Positions 35,430-48,600 of a stretch of 64,000 nucleotides of DNA are shown piece by piece (position 1 is the first letter of the stretch; every line of letters begins with the position of its first letter). Where the stretch lies: positions 30,507,001 to 30,571,000 of the forward strand of contig NC_079885.1 of NCBI RefSeq assembly GCF_029227915.1, read 5' to 3'. The notes below the pieces were generated by a model that was given only the letters and a program-made list of their open reading frames with translations, had not been told where the DNA came from and did no database searches. A program made the translations under genes and the position numbers. Origin of the DNA: Hydractinia symbiolongicarpus (lineage: Eukaryota; Cnidaria; Hydrozoa; Anthoathecata; Hydractiniidae).

Positions 35430-37417
35430 GATTAAACTTCTTTTATTCAGCGTCTCATCAAAAATGAAAACATTTTTGAAAACTACAAATCTCATGCGTT
35501 TTAGTTGTGAAAAAATAATTTAAAAAGTCTTTCGAAAAATGAGTTTACTCCCTGTGTACTTTCTTTGTATACATTCGACTATACGGGCCAAGCCCGGGAT
35601 TTACGGGAAATCGCGGGTTTTCGTTTTCCGGCCATTAAACCACTTTCATTAAGCGTCTCATCAAAAATGAAAACATTTCTGAAAACTACAAGTCTCATGC
35701 GTTTTAGTGGTGAAAAAAAAATTTAAAAAATCGTTCGGGAAATGAGTTTACTCCCTGGGTACTTTCTTAGTATACTTTTGACTATACGGGCCGAGTCCGT
35801 ATTTACGGGAAATCGCGGGTTTTCGTTTGCCGGCGATTAAACTTCTTTTATTCAGTGTCTCATCAAAAATGAAAACATTTTTAAAAACTGCAAGTCTTAT
35901 GGGCTTTAGTGGTGAAATAATAATTTAAAAAATCGTTCGGGAAATGAGTTTACTCCCTGGGTACTTTCTTTGTATACTTTTGACTATACGGGCCGAGTAC
36001 GGGATTTACGGGAAATCGCAGGTTTCCGTTTGCCGGCGATTAAACTTCTTTTATTCAGCGTGTCATCAAAAATGAAAACATTTTTGAAAACTACAAGTCT
36101 CATGCGTTTTAGTGGTGAAAAGATAATTTTAAAAATCGTTCTAGAAATGAGTTTACTCACAGGGTACTTTCTTTGTATACATTCGACTATACGGGCCAAG
36201 CCCGGGATTTACGGGAAATCGCAGGTTTCCGTTTGCATGCGATTAAACTTCTTTTATTCAGCGTCTCATCAAAAATGAAAACATTTTTGAAAACTACAAG
36301 TCTCATGCGTTTTAGTGGTGAAAAGATAATTTAAAAAATCGTTCTGGAAATGAGTTTACTCCCAGGGTACTTTCTTTGTATACATTCGACTATACGGGCC
36401 GAGCCCGGGATTTACGGGAAATGGCGGGTTTTCCTTTGCCGGCGATTAAACTTCTTTTATTCAGCGTCTCATCAAAAATGAAAACACTTTTAAAAACTAC
36501 AAGTCTCATGCGTTTTAGTGGTGAAAAAAAAATTTAAAAAATCGTTCGGGAAATGTGTTTACTCCCTGGGTACTTTCTTTGTATACATTTGACTATACGG
36601 GCCAAGCCTGGGATTTACGGGAAATCGCGGGTTTTCGTTTGCCGGCGATTAAAATTCTTTTATTCAGCGTCCCATCAAAAATGAAAACATTTTTGAAAAC
36701 TACAAGTCTTATGCGTTTTAGTGGTGAAAAAATAATTTAAAAAATCGTTTTGAAAATGAGTTTACTCACAGGGTACTTTCTTTGTATACATTCGACTATA
36801 CGGGCCAAGCCCAGGATTTACGGGAAATCGCGGGTTTTCGTTTGCCGGCGATTAAACCTCTTTCATTAAGCGTCTCATCAAAAATGAAAACATTTTTCAA
36901 ACCTACAAGTCTCATGCGTTTTAGTGGTGAAAAAATAATTTAAAAAATCGTTCGGGAAATGAGTTACTCCCTGGGTACTTTCTTTGTATACATTCGACTA
37001 TACGGGCCGAGTCCTGGATTTACGGGAAATGGCGGGTTTTCGTTTGCCGGCGATTAAACTTCTTTTATTCAGCGTCTCATCAAAAATGCAAACATTTTCT
37101 AAAACTACAAGTCTCATGCGTTTTAGTGGTGAAAAAATAATTTAAAAAATCGTTCTGGAAATAAGTTTACTCACAGGGTACTTTCTTTGTATACATTCGA
37201 CTATACGGGCCAAGCCCGGGATTTACGGGAAATCGCGGGTTTTCGTTTGCCGGCGATTAAACCTCTTTCATTAAGCGTCTCATCAAAAATGAAAACATTT
37301 TTGAAAACTACAAGTCTCATGCGTTTTAGTGGTGAAAAAATAATTTAAAAAATCGTTCGGGAAATGAGTTTACTCCCTGGGTACTTTCATTGTATACTTT
37401 TGACTATACCGGCCGAG
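35430..37417 (-). repeat. Satellite, R orientation, module 2
   Basis: Reverse monomers matching module 1 almost base for base in its first half (same series of rare variants 2421 bp apart, for example around 33549/35970 and 34134/36555). Compared with module 1 it lacks the duplicated GGGCTTTAG monomer but has one extra monomer near 36960-37160, so total lengths are nearly equal. Ends at CCGAG/TTT as module 1 does. Confidence 0.9.
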
Positions 37418-37793
37418 TTTAAATTATTTTTTCACCACTAAAACGCATGAGACTTGTAGTTTTCAAAAAGGTTTTCATTTTTGATGAGACTCTTAATAAA
37501 AGAAGTTTAATCGCCGGCAAACGAAAACCCGCGATTTCCGGTAAATACCGGGCTTGGCCCGTATAGTTAAAAGTATACAAAGAAAGTACCCAGGGTGTAA
37601 ACTCATTTCCCGAACGATTTTTTAAATTATTTTTTCACCACTAAAACGCATGAGACTTGTATTTTTTAAAAATGTTTTCATCTTTGATGAGACGCTTAGT
37701 AAAAGAAGTTTAATCGCTGGCAAATGAAAACCCGCGATTTCCCGTAAATCCCGGGCTAGGCCCGTATAGTTGAATGTATACAAAGAAAGTACC
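37418..37793 (+). repeat. Satellite, F orientation, module 3
   Basis: About 1.9 forward monomers, one fewer than in module 2, which explains the shorter 2420-bp spacing between linkers 2 and 3. The junction with reverse satellite is the same CCGAG/TTTAAATT as at 34794. Confidence 0.9.
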
Positions 37794-37849
37794 ACATTAT
37801 ATATTAAATTATAGATTATAGATTATAGATTATAGATTAGAGAATTATA
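37794..37849 (+). repeat. AT-rich heptamer linker, copy 3
   Basis: Third identical 56-bp ATTATAG linker, 2420 bp after copy 2. From here rightward the satellite is in R orientation without further switches to the end of the window. Confidence 0.93.
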
Positions 37850-39055
37850 GATTAAACGTCTTTTATTCAGCGTCTCATCAAAAATGAAAACATTTTTGAA
37901 AACTACAAATCTCATGCGTTTTAGTTGTGAAAAAATAATTTAAAAAGTCTTTCGAAAAATGAGTTTACTACCTGGGTACTTTCTTTGTATACATTCGACT
38001 ATACGAGCCAAGCCCGGGATTTACGGGAAATCGCGGGTTTTCGTTTTCCGGCCATTAAACCACTTTCATTAAGCGTCTCATCAAAAATGAAAACATTTTT
38101 GAAAACTACAAGTCTCATGCGTTTTAGTGGTGAAAAGATAATTTAAAAAATCGTTCTGGAAATAAGTTTACTCACAGGGTACTTTCTTTGTATACATTCG
38201 ACTATACGGGCCAAGCCCGGGATTTACGGGAAATCTTGGGTTTTCGTTTGCCGGCGATTAAACCTCTTTCATTAGGCGTCTCATCAAAAATGAAAACATT
38301 TTTGAAAACTACAAATCTCATGCGTTTTAGTTGTGAAAAAATAATTTAAAAAGTCTTTCAAAAAATGTGTTTACTCCCTGTGTACTTTCTTTGTATACAT
38401 TCGACTATACGGGCCAAGCCCGGGATTTACGGGAAATCGCGGGTTTTCGTTTTCCGGCCATTAAACCACTTTCATTAAGCGTCTCATCAAAAATGAAAAC
38501 ATTTCTAAAAACTACAAGTCTCATGCGTTTTAGTGGTGAAAAAATAATTTAAAAAATCCTTCGGGAAATGAGTTTACTCCCTGGGTACTTTCTTAGTATA
38601 CTTTTGACTATACGGGCCGAGTCCGGATTTACGGGAAATCGCGGGTTTTCGTTTGCTGGCGATTAAACTTCTTTTATTCAGTGTCTCATCAAAAATGAAA
38701 ACATTTTTAAAAAATGCAAGTCTTATGGGCTTTAGTCGTGAAATAATAATTTAAAAAATCGTTCGGGAAATGAGTTTACTCCCTGGGTACTTTCTTTGTA
38801 TACTTTTGACTATACGGGACGAGTCCGGGATTTACGGGAAATCGCAGGTTTCCGTTTGCCGGCGATTAAACTTCTTTTATTCAGCGTCTCATCAAAAATG
38901 AAAACATTTTTGAAAACTACAAGTCTCATGCGTTTTAGTGGTGAAAAGATAATTTAAAAAATCGTTCTGGAAATGAGTTTACTCACAGGGTACTTTCTTT
39001 GTATACATTCGACTATACGGGCCGAGCCCGGGATTTACGGAAATGGCGGGTTTTC

Positions 39056-41100
39056 GTTTGCCGGCGATTAAACTTCTTTTATTCAGCGTCTCATCAAAAA
39101 TGAAAACACTTTTGAAAACTACAAGTCTCATGCGTTTTAGTGGTGAAAAAAAAATTTAAAAAATCGTTCGGGAAATGTGTTTACTCCCTGGGTACTTTCT
39201 TTGTATACATTTGACTATACGGGCCAAGCCCAGGATTTACGGGAAATCGCGGGTTTTCGTTTGCCGGCGATTAAACCTCTTTCATTAAGCATCTTATCAA
39301 AAATGAAAACATTTTTGAAACCTACAAGTCTCATGCGTTTTAGTGGTGAAAAAATAATTTAAAAAATCGTTCGGGAAATGAGTTACTCCCTGGGTACTTT
39401 CTTTATATACATTCGACTATACGGGCCGAGTCCTGGATTTACGGGAAATGACGGGTTTTCGTTTGCCGGCGATTAAACTTCTTTTATTCAGCGTCTCATC
39501 GAAAATGAAAACATTTTTGAAAACTACAAGTCTCATGCGTTTTAGTGGTGAAAAGATAATTTAAAAAATCGTTCTGGAAATGAGTTTACTCACAGGGTAC
39601 TTTCTTTGTATACATTCGACTATACGGGCCGAGCCCGGGATTTACAGAAATGGCGGGTTTTCGTTTGCCGGCGATTAAACTTCTTTTATTCAGCGTCTCA
39701 TCAAAAATGAAAACACTTTTGAAAACTACAAGTCTCATGCGTTTTAGTGGTGAAAAAAAAATTTAAAAAATCGTTCGGGAAATGTGTTTACTCCCTGGGT
39801 ACTTTCTTTGTATACATTTGACTATACGGGCCAAGCCCAGGATTTACGGGAAATCGCGGGTTTTCGTTTTCCGGCGATTAAACCTCTTTCATTAAGCATC
39901 TTATCAAAAATGAAAACATTTTTGAAACCTACAAGTCTCATGCGTTTTAGTGGTGAAAAAATAATTTAAAAAATCGTTCGGGAAATGAGTTACTCCCTGG
40001 GTACTTTCTTTATATACATTCGACTATACGGGCCGAGTCCTGGATTTACGGGAAATGACGGGTTTTCGTTTGCCGGCGATTAAACTTCTTTTATTCAGCG
40101 TCTCATCAAAAATGAAAACATTTTTTAAAACTACAAGTCTCATGCGTTTTAGTGGTGAAAAAATAATTTAAAAAATCGTTCTGGAAATAAGTTTACTCAC
40201 AGGGTACTTTCTTTGTATACATTCAACTATACGGGCCAAGCCCGGGATTTACGGGAAATCGCGGGTTTTCGTTTGCCGGCGATTAAACCTCTTTCATTAA
40301 GCGTCTCATCAAAAATGAAAACATTTCTGAAAACTACAAGTCTCATGGGCTTTAGTGGTGAAATAATAATTTAAAAAATCGTTCGGGAAATGAGTTTACT
40401 CCCTGGGTACTTTCTTTATATACATTCGACTATACGGGCCGAGTCCTGGATTTACGGGAAATGACGGGTTTTCGTTTGCCGGCGATTAAACTTCTTTTAT
40501 TCAGCGTCTCATCGAAAATGAAAACATTTTTGAAAACTACAAGTCTCATGCGTTTTAGTGGTGAAAAGATAATTTAAAAAATCTTCTGGAAATGAGTTTA
40601 CTCACAGGGTACTTTCTTTGTATACATTCGACTATACGGGCCGAGCCCGGGATTTACAGAAATGGCGGGTTTTCGTTTGCCGGCGATTAAACTTCTTTTA
40701 TTCAGCGTCTCATCAAAAATGAAAACACTTTTGAAAACTACAAGTCTCATGCGTTTTAGTGGTGAAAAAAAAATTTAAAAAATCGTTCGGGAAATGTGTT
40801 TACTCCCTGGGTACTTTCTTTGTATACATTTGACTATACGGGCCAAGCCCAGGATTTACGGGAAATCGCGGGTTTTCGTTTGCCGGCGATTAAACCTCTT
40901 TCATTAAGCATCTTATCAAAAATGAAAACATTTTTGAAACCTACAAGTCTCATGCGTTTTAGTGGTGAAAAAATAATTTAAAAAATCGTTCGGGAAATGA
41001 GTTACTCCCTGGGTACTTTCTTTATATACATTCGACTATACGGGCCGAGTCCTGGATTTACGGGAAATGACGGGTTTTCGTTTGCCGGCGATTAAACTTC
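39056..41100 (-). repeat. Right-array HOR: 3-mer and 5-mer units
   Basis: A monomer with AAATGTGTTTACTCC followed by GCATCTTATCAAAAATG recurs at 39177, 39784 and 40796, spacings of 607 bp (three monomers) and 1012 bp (five monomers). A one-base deletion in the next sub-type (GGATTTAC-GAAATGGCGGG) travels with it. Confidence 0.8.
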
Positions 41101-41419
41101 TTTTATTCAGCGTCTCATCAAAAATGAAAACATTTTTTATAACTACAAGTCTCATGCGTTTTAGTGGTGAAAAAATAATTTAAAAAATCGTTCTGGAAAT
41201 AAGTTTACTCACAGGGTACTTTCTTTGTATACATTCAACTATACGGGCCAAGCCCGGGATTTACGGGAAATCGCGGGTTTTCGTTTGCCGACGATTAAAC
41301 CTCTTTCATTAAGCTTCTCATCAAAAATGAAAACATTTTTGAAAACTACAAGTCTCATGCGTTTTAGTGGTGAAAAAATAATTTAAAAAATCGTTCGGGC
41401 AATGAGTTACTCCCTGGGT

Positions 41420-44400
41420 ACTTTCTTTGTATACATTCGACTATACGGGCCAAGCCCGGGATTTACGGGAAATCGCGGGTTTTCGTTTGCCGGCGATTAA
41501 ACCTCTTTCATTAAGCGTCTCATCAAAAATGAAAACATTTCTGAAAACTACAAGTCTCATGGGCTTTAGTGGTGAAATAATAATTTAAAAAATCGTTCGG
41601 GAAATGAGTTTACTCCCTGGGTACTTTCTTTGTATACTTTTGACTATACGGGCCGAGTCCGGGATTTACGGGAAATCGCAGGTTTCCGTTTGCCGGCGAT
41701 TAAACTTCTTTTATTCAGCGTCTCATCAAAAATGAAAACATTTTTGAAAACTACAAGTCTCATGCGTTTTAGTGGTGAAAAGATAATTTAAAAAATCGTT
41801 CGGGAAATGAGTTTACTCACAGGGTACTTTCTTTGTATACATTCGACTATACGGGACAAGCCCGGGATTACGGGAAATCGCGGGTTTTCGTTTGCCGGCG
41901 ATTAAACCTCTTTCATTAAGCGTCTCATTAAAAATGAAAACATTTTTGAAAACTACAAGTCTCATTCGTTCTAGTGGTGCAGAAATAATTTGAAAAATCG
42001 TTCGGGAAATCAGTTTACTCCCTGGGTACTTTCTTTAGACACATTCAACTATGCGGGCCAAGCCCGGGATTTACAGGAAATCGCGGGTTTTCGTTTGCCG
42101 GCAATTAAACTTCTTTTATTCAGCGTCTCATCAAAAATGAAAACACTTTTGAAAACTACAAGTCTCATGCGTTTTAGTGGTGAAAAAATAATTTAAAAAA
42201 TCGTTCGGGAAATGAGTTTACTCACAGGGTACTTTCTTTGTATACATTCGACTATACGGGCCAAGCCCGGGATTTACGGGAAATCGCGGGTTTTCGTTTG
42301 CCGGCGATTAAACCTCTTTCATTAAGCGTCTCATCAAAAATGAAAACATTTTTGAAACCTACAAGTCTCATGCGTTTTAGTGGTGAAAAAATAATTTAAA
42401 AAATCGTTCGGGAAATGAGTTTACTCCCTGGGTACTTTCATTGTATACTTTTGACTATACGGGCCGAGTCCGGGATTTACGGGAAATCGCAAGTTTCCGT
42501 TTGCCGGCGATTAAAACTCTTTTATTCAGCGTCCCATTAAAAATGAAAACATTTTTGAAAACTACAAGTCTTATGCGTTTTAGTGGTGAAAAAATAATTT
42601 AAAAAATCGTTCGGGCAATGAGTTACTCCCTGGGTACTTTCTTTGTATACATTCGACTATACGGGCCAAGCCCGGGATTTACGGGAAATCGCGGGTTTTC
42701 GTTTGCCGGCGATTAAACCTCTTTCATTAAGCGTCTCATCAAAAATGAAAACATTTCTGAAAACTACAAGTCTCATGGGCTTTAGTGGTAAAATAATAAT
42801 TTAAAAAATCGTTCGGGAAATGAGTTTACTCACAGGGTACTTTCTTTGTATACATTCGACTATACGGGCCAAGCCCGGGATTTACGGGAAATCGCGGGTT
42901 CTCGTTTGCCGGCGATTAAACCTCTTTCATTAAGCGTCTCATCAAAAATGAAAACATTTTTGAAACTTACAAGTCTCATGCGTTTTAGTGGTGAAAAAAT
43001 AATTTAAAAAATCGTTCGGGAAATGAGTTACTCCCAGGGTACTTTCTTTGTATACATTCGACTATACGGGCCAAGCCCGGGATTTACGGGAAATCGCGGG
43101 TTTTCGTTTGCCGACGATTAAACCTCTTTCATTAAGCGTCTCATCAAAAATGAAAACATTTTTGAAAACTACAAGTCTCATGCGTTTTAGTGGTGAAAAA
43201 ATAATTTAAAAAATCGTTCGGGAAATGAGTTTACTCCCTGGGTACTTTCATTGTATACTTTTGACTATACGGGCCGAGTCCGGGATTTACGGGAAATCGC
43301 AAGTTTCCGTTTGCCGGCGATTAAAACTCTTTTATTCAGCGTCCCATCAAAAATGAAAACATTTTTGAAAACTACAAGTCTTATGCGTTTTAGTGGTGAA
43401 AAAATAATTTAAAAAATCGTTCGGGCAATGAGTTACTCCCTGGGTACTTTCTTTATATACATTCGACTATACGGGCCAAGCCCGGGATTTACGGGAAATC
43501 GCGGGTTTTCGTTTGCCGGCGATTAAACCTCTTTCAATAAGCGTCTCATCAAAAATGAAAATATTTCTGAAAACTACAAGTCTCATGGGCTTTAGTGGTG
43601 AAATAATAATTTAAAAAATCGTTCGGGAAATGAGTTTACTCCCTGGGTACTTTCTTTGTATACTTTTGACTATACGGGCCGAGTCCGGGATTTACGGGAA
43701 ATCGCAGGTTTCCGTTTGCCGGCGATTAAACTTCTTTTATTCAGCGTCTCATCAAAAATGAAAACATTTTTGAAAACTACAAGTCTCATTCGTTTTAGTG
43801 GTGAAAAGATAATTTAAAAAATCGTTCGGGAAATGAGTTTACTCACAGGGTACTTTCTTTGTATACATTCGACTATACGGGACAAGCCCGGGATTACGGG
43901 AAATCGCGGGTTTTCGTTTGCCGGCAATTAAACCTCTTTCATTAAGCGTCTCATTAAAAATGAAAACATTTTTGAAAACTACAAGTCTCATTCGTTCTAG
44001 TGGTGCAGAAATAATTTGAAAAATCGTTCGGAAATCAGTTTACTCCCTGGGTACTTTCTTTAGACACATTCAACTATGCGGGCCAAGCCCGGGATTTACA
44101 GGAAATCGCGGGTTTTCGTTTGCCGGCGATTAAACTTCTTTTATTCAGCGTCTCATCAAAAATGAAAACACTTTTGAAAACTACAAGTCTCATGCGTTTT
44201 AGTGGTGAAAAAAAAATTTAAAAAATCGTTCGGGAAATGTGTTTACTCCCTGGGTACTTTCTTTGTATACTTTTGACTATACGGGCCAAGCCTGTGATTT
44301 ACGGGAAATCGCGGGTTTTCGTTTGCCGGCGATTAAACCTCTTTCATTAAGAGTCTCATCAAAAATGAAAACATTTTTGAAACCTACAAGTCTCATGCGT

Positions 44401-45450
44401 TTTAGTGGTGAAAAAATAATTTAAAAAATCGTTCGGGAAATGAGTTACTCCCAGGGTACTTTCTTTGTATACATTCGACTATACGGGCCAAGCCCGGGAT
44501 TTACGGGAAATCGCGGGTTTTCGTTTGCCGGCGATTAAACCTCTTTCATTAAGCGTCTCATCAAAAATGAAAACATTTTTGAAACCTACAAGTCTCATGC
44601 GTTTTAGTGGTGAAAAAATAATTTAAAAAATCGTTCGGGAAATGAGTTACTCCCAGGGTACTTTCTTTGTATACATTCAACTATACGGGCCAAGCCCGGG
44701 ATTTACGGGAAATCGCGGGTTTTCGTTTGCCGGCGATTAAACCACTTTCATTAAGCGTCTCATCAAAAATGAAAACATTTTTGAAAACTACAAGTCTCAT
44801 GCGTTTTAGTGGTGAAAAAATAATTTAAAAAATCGTTCGGAAAATGAGTTTACTCCCTGGGTACTTTCATTTTGTACTTTTGACTATACGGGCCGAGTCC
44901 GGGATTTACGGGAAATCGCAGGTTTCCGTTTGCCGGCGATTAAAATTCTTTTATTCAGCGTCCCATCAAAAATGAAAACATTTTTGAAAACTACAAGTCT
45001 TATGCCTTTTAGTGGTGAAAAAATAATTTAAAAAATCGTTCGGGAAATGAGTTACTCCCTGGGTACTTTCTTTGTATACATTCGACTATACGGGCCGAGT
45101 CCGGGATTTACGGGAAATCGCGGGTTTTCGTTTGCGGGCGATTAAACCTCTTTTATTAAGCGTCTCATCAAAAATGAAAACATTTTTGAAAACTACAAGT
45201 CTCATGCGTTTTAGTGGTGAAAAAATAATTTAAAAAATCCTTCGGAAAATGAATCTACTCCCCGGGTACTTTCTTTGTATACTTTTAACTATACGGGCCG
45301 AGTCCGGGATTTACGGGAAATCGCGGGTTTTCGTTTGCCGGCGATTAAACTTCTTTTATTCAGCGTCTCATCAAAAATGAAAACATTTTTGAAAACTACA
45401 AGTCTCATGCGTTTTAGTGGTGAAAAAATAATTTAAAAAATCGTTCTGTA
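41420..45450 (-). repeat. Right-array HOR: 10-monomer unit of 2025 bp
   Basis: The rare variant ACATTCAACTATGCGGGCC occurs at 42041 and 44066, 2025 bp apart. The variant CTCATGGGCTTTAGTGG occurs near 41541 and 43563 with the same offset. Inside the unit a four-monomer sub-repeat of about 812 bp is visible (GCAAGTTTCCG with TTAAAACTCTTTT near 42474 and 43286). Confidence 0.8.
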
Positions 45451-45619
45451 AATGAGTTTACTCACAGGGTACTTTCTTTGTATACATTCGACTATACGGG
45501 CCAAGCCCGGGATTTACAGGAAATCGTGGGTTTTCGTTTGCCGGCGATTAAACCTTTTTCATTAAGTGTCTCATCAAAAATGAAAACATTTTTGAAAACT
45601 ACAAGTCTCATTCGTTCTA

Positions 45620-48600
45620 GCGGTGCAGAAATAATTTGAAAAATCGTTCGGGAAATCAGTTTACTCCCTGGGTACTTTCTTTAGATACATTCAACTATAC
45701 GGGACAAGCCCGGGATTTAAGGGAAATCTCGGTTTTTCGTTTGCCGGCGATTAAACTTCTTTTATTCAGCGTCTCATCAAAAATGAAAACACTTTTGAGA
45801 ACTACAAGTCTCATGCGTTTTAGTGATGAAAAAAAAATTTAAAAAATCGTTCTGGAAATGAGTTTACTCACAGGGTACTTTCTTTGTATACATTCGACTA
45901 TACGGGCCAAGCCCGGGATTCACGCGAAATCGCGGGTTTTCGTTTGCCGGCGATTAAACCTCTTTCATTAAGCGCCTCATCAAAAATAAAAACATTTTTG
46001 AAACCTACAAGTTTCATGCGTTTTAGTGGTGAAAAAATAATTTAAAAAATTGTTCGGGAAATGAGTTACTCCCTGGGTACTTTCTTTGTATACATTCGAC
46101 TATACGGACCAAGCCCGGGATTTACGGGAAATCGGGGGTTTTCGTTTGCCGGCGATTAAACCTCTTTCATTAAGCGTCTTATCAAAAATGAAAACATTTT
46201 TAAAAACTACAAGTCTCATGCGTTTTAGTGGTGAAAAAATAATTTAAAAAATCGTTCGGGAAATGAGTTTACTCCATGGGTACTTTCTTTGTATACTTTT
46301 GACTATACGCACCGAGTCCGGGATTTACGGGATATCGCGGGTTTTCGTTTGCCATCGATTAAACTTCTTTTATTCAGCGTCCCATCAAAAATGAAAACAT
46401 TTTTGAAAACTACAAGTCTCATGCGTTTTAGTGGTGAAAAAATAATTTAAAAAATCGTTCGGGAAATGAGTTTACTCCCTGTGTACTTTCTTTGTATACC
46501 TTTGACTATACGGGCCGAGCCCGGGATTTAAGGGAAATCGCGGGTTTTCGTTTGCCAGCGATTAAACTTCTTTTCTTCAGCGTCCCATCAAAAATGAAAA
46601 CATTTTTCAAAACTACAAACCTCATGCGTTTTAGTGGTGAAAAAATAATTTAAAAAATCGTTCGAGAAATGAGTTTACTCCTTGGGTACTTTCTTTGTAT
46701 ACTTTTGACTATACGCACCGAGTCCGGGATTTACGGGAAATCGCGGGTTTTCGTTTGCCAGCGATTAAACTTCTTTTATTCAGCGTCCCATCAAAAATGA
46801 AAACATTTTTGAAAACTACAAGTCTCATGCGTTTTAGTGGTGAAAAAATAATTTAAAAAATCGTTCGGGAAATGAGTTTACTCCCTGGGTACTTTCTTTG
46901 TATACCTTTGACTATACGGGCCGAGCCCGGGATTTAAGGGAAATCGCGGGTTTTCGTTTGCCAGAAATTAAACTTCTTTTATTCAGCGTCCCATCAAAAA
47001 TGAAAACATTTTTGAAAACTACAAACCTCATGCGTTTTAGGGGTGAAAAAATAATTTAAAAAATCGTTCGAGAAATGAGTTTACTCTCTGGGTACTTTTT
47101 TTGTATACTTTTGACTATACGGGCCAAGCCCGGGATTTACGGGAAATCGCGGGTTTTCGTTTGCCGGCGATTAAAATTCTTTTATTCAGCGTCCCATCAA
47201 TAATGAAAACATTTTTGAAAACTACAAGTCTTATGCGTTTTAGTGGTGAAAAAATAATTTAAAAAATCGTTCGATAAATGAGTTTACTTCCTAGGTACTT
47301 TCTTTGTATACATTCGACTATACGAGCCAAGCCCGGGATTTACGGGAAATCGCGGGTTTTCGTTTGCCGGCGATTAAACCACTTTCATTAAGCGTCTCAT
47401 CAAAAATGAAATCATTTTTGAAAACTACAAATCTCATGCGTTTTAGTGGTGAAAAAATTATTTAAAAAATCGTTCGGGAAAAGAGTTTACTCCCTGGGTA
47501 CTTTTTTTGTATACTTTTGACTATATGGGCCAAGCCCGGGATTTACGGGAAATCGCGGGTTTTCGTTTGCCGGCGATTAAACCTTTTTCATTAGGCGTCT
47601 CATCAAAAATGAAAACATTTTTAAAAACTACAAATCTCATGCGTTTTAGTGGTGAAAAAATTATTTAAAAAATCGTTCGGGAAATGAGTTTATTCCCTGG
47701 GTACTTTCTTTGTGTACTTTTGACTATACCGGCCGAGTCCGGGAGTTACGGGAAATCGCGGGTTTTCGTTTGCCGGCGATTAAACCTCTTTCATTAAGCG
47801 TCTCATCAAAAATGAAAACATTTTTGAAAACTACAAGTCTCATGCGTTTTAGTGGTGAAAAAAAGATTTAAAAAATCGTTCGGAAAATGAGTCTACTCCC
47901 TGGGTACTTTCTTTGTATATTTTTAACTATACGGGCCGAGTCCTGGATTTACGGGAAATCGCGGGTTTTCGTTTGCCGGCGATTAAACTTCTTTTATTCA
48001 GCGTCTCATCAAAAATGAAAACATTTTTGAAAACTACTAGTCTCATGCGTTTTAGTGGTGAAAAAATAATTTAAAATATCGTTCTGGAAATGAGTTTACT
48101 CACAGGGTACTTTCTTTGTATACATTCGACTATACGGGCCAAGCCCGGGATTTACAGGAAATCGCGGATTTTCGTTTGCCGGCGATTAAACTTTTTTCAT
48201 TAAGCGTCTCATCAAAAATGAAAACATTTTTGAAAACTACAAGTCTCATGCGTTTTAGTGGTGAAAAAATAATTTAAAAAATCGTTCGGAAAATTAGTTT
48301 ACTCCATGGGTACTTTCTTTGTATACTTTTGACTATACGCACCGAGTCCGGGATTTACGGGAAATCGCAGGTTTTCGTTTGCCAGTGATTAAACTTCTTT
48401 TATTTAGCGTCCCATCAAAAATAAAAACATTTTTGAAAACTACAAGTCTCATGCGTTTTAGTGGTGCAGAAATAATTTGAAAAATCGTTCGGGAAATCAG
48501 TTTACTCCCTGGGTACTTTCTTTAGATACATTCAACTATACGGGCCAAGCCCGGGATTTAAGGGAAATCTCGGATTTTCGTTTGCCGGCGATTAAACTTC

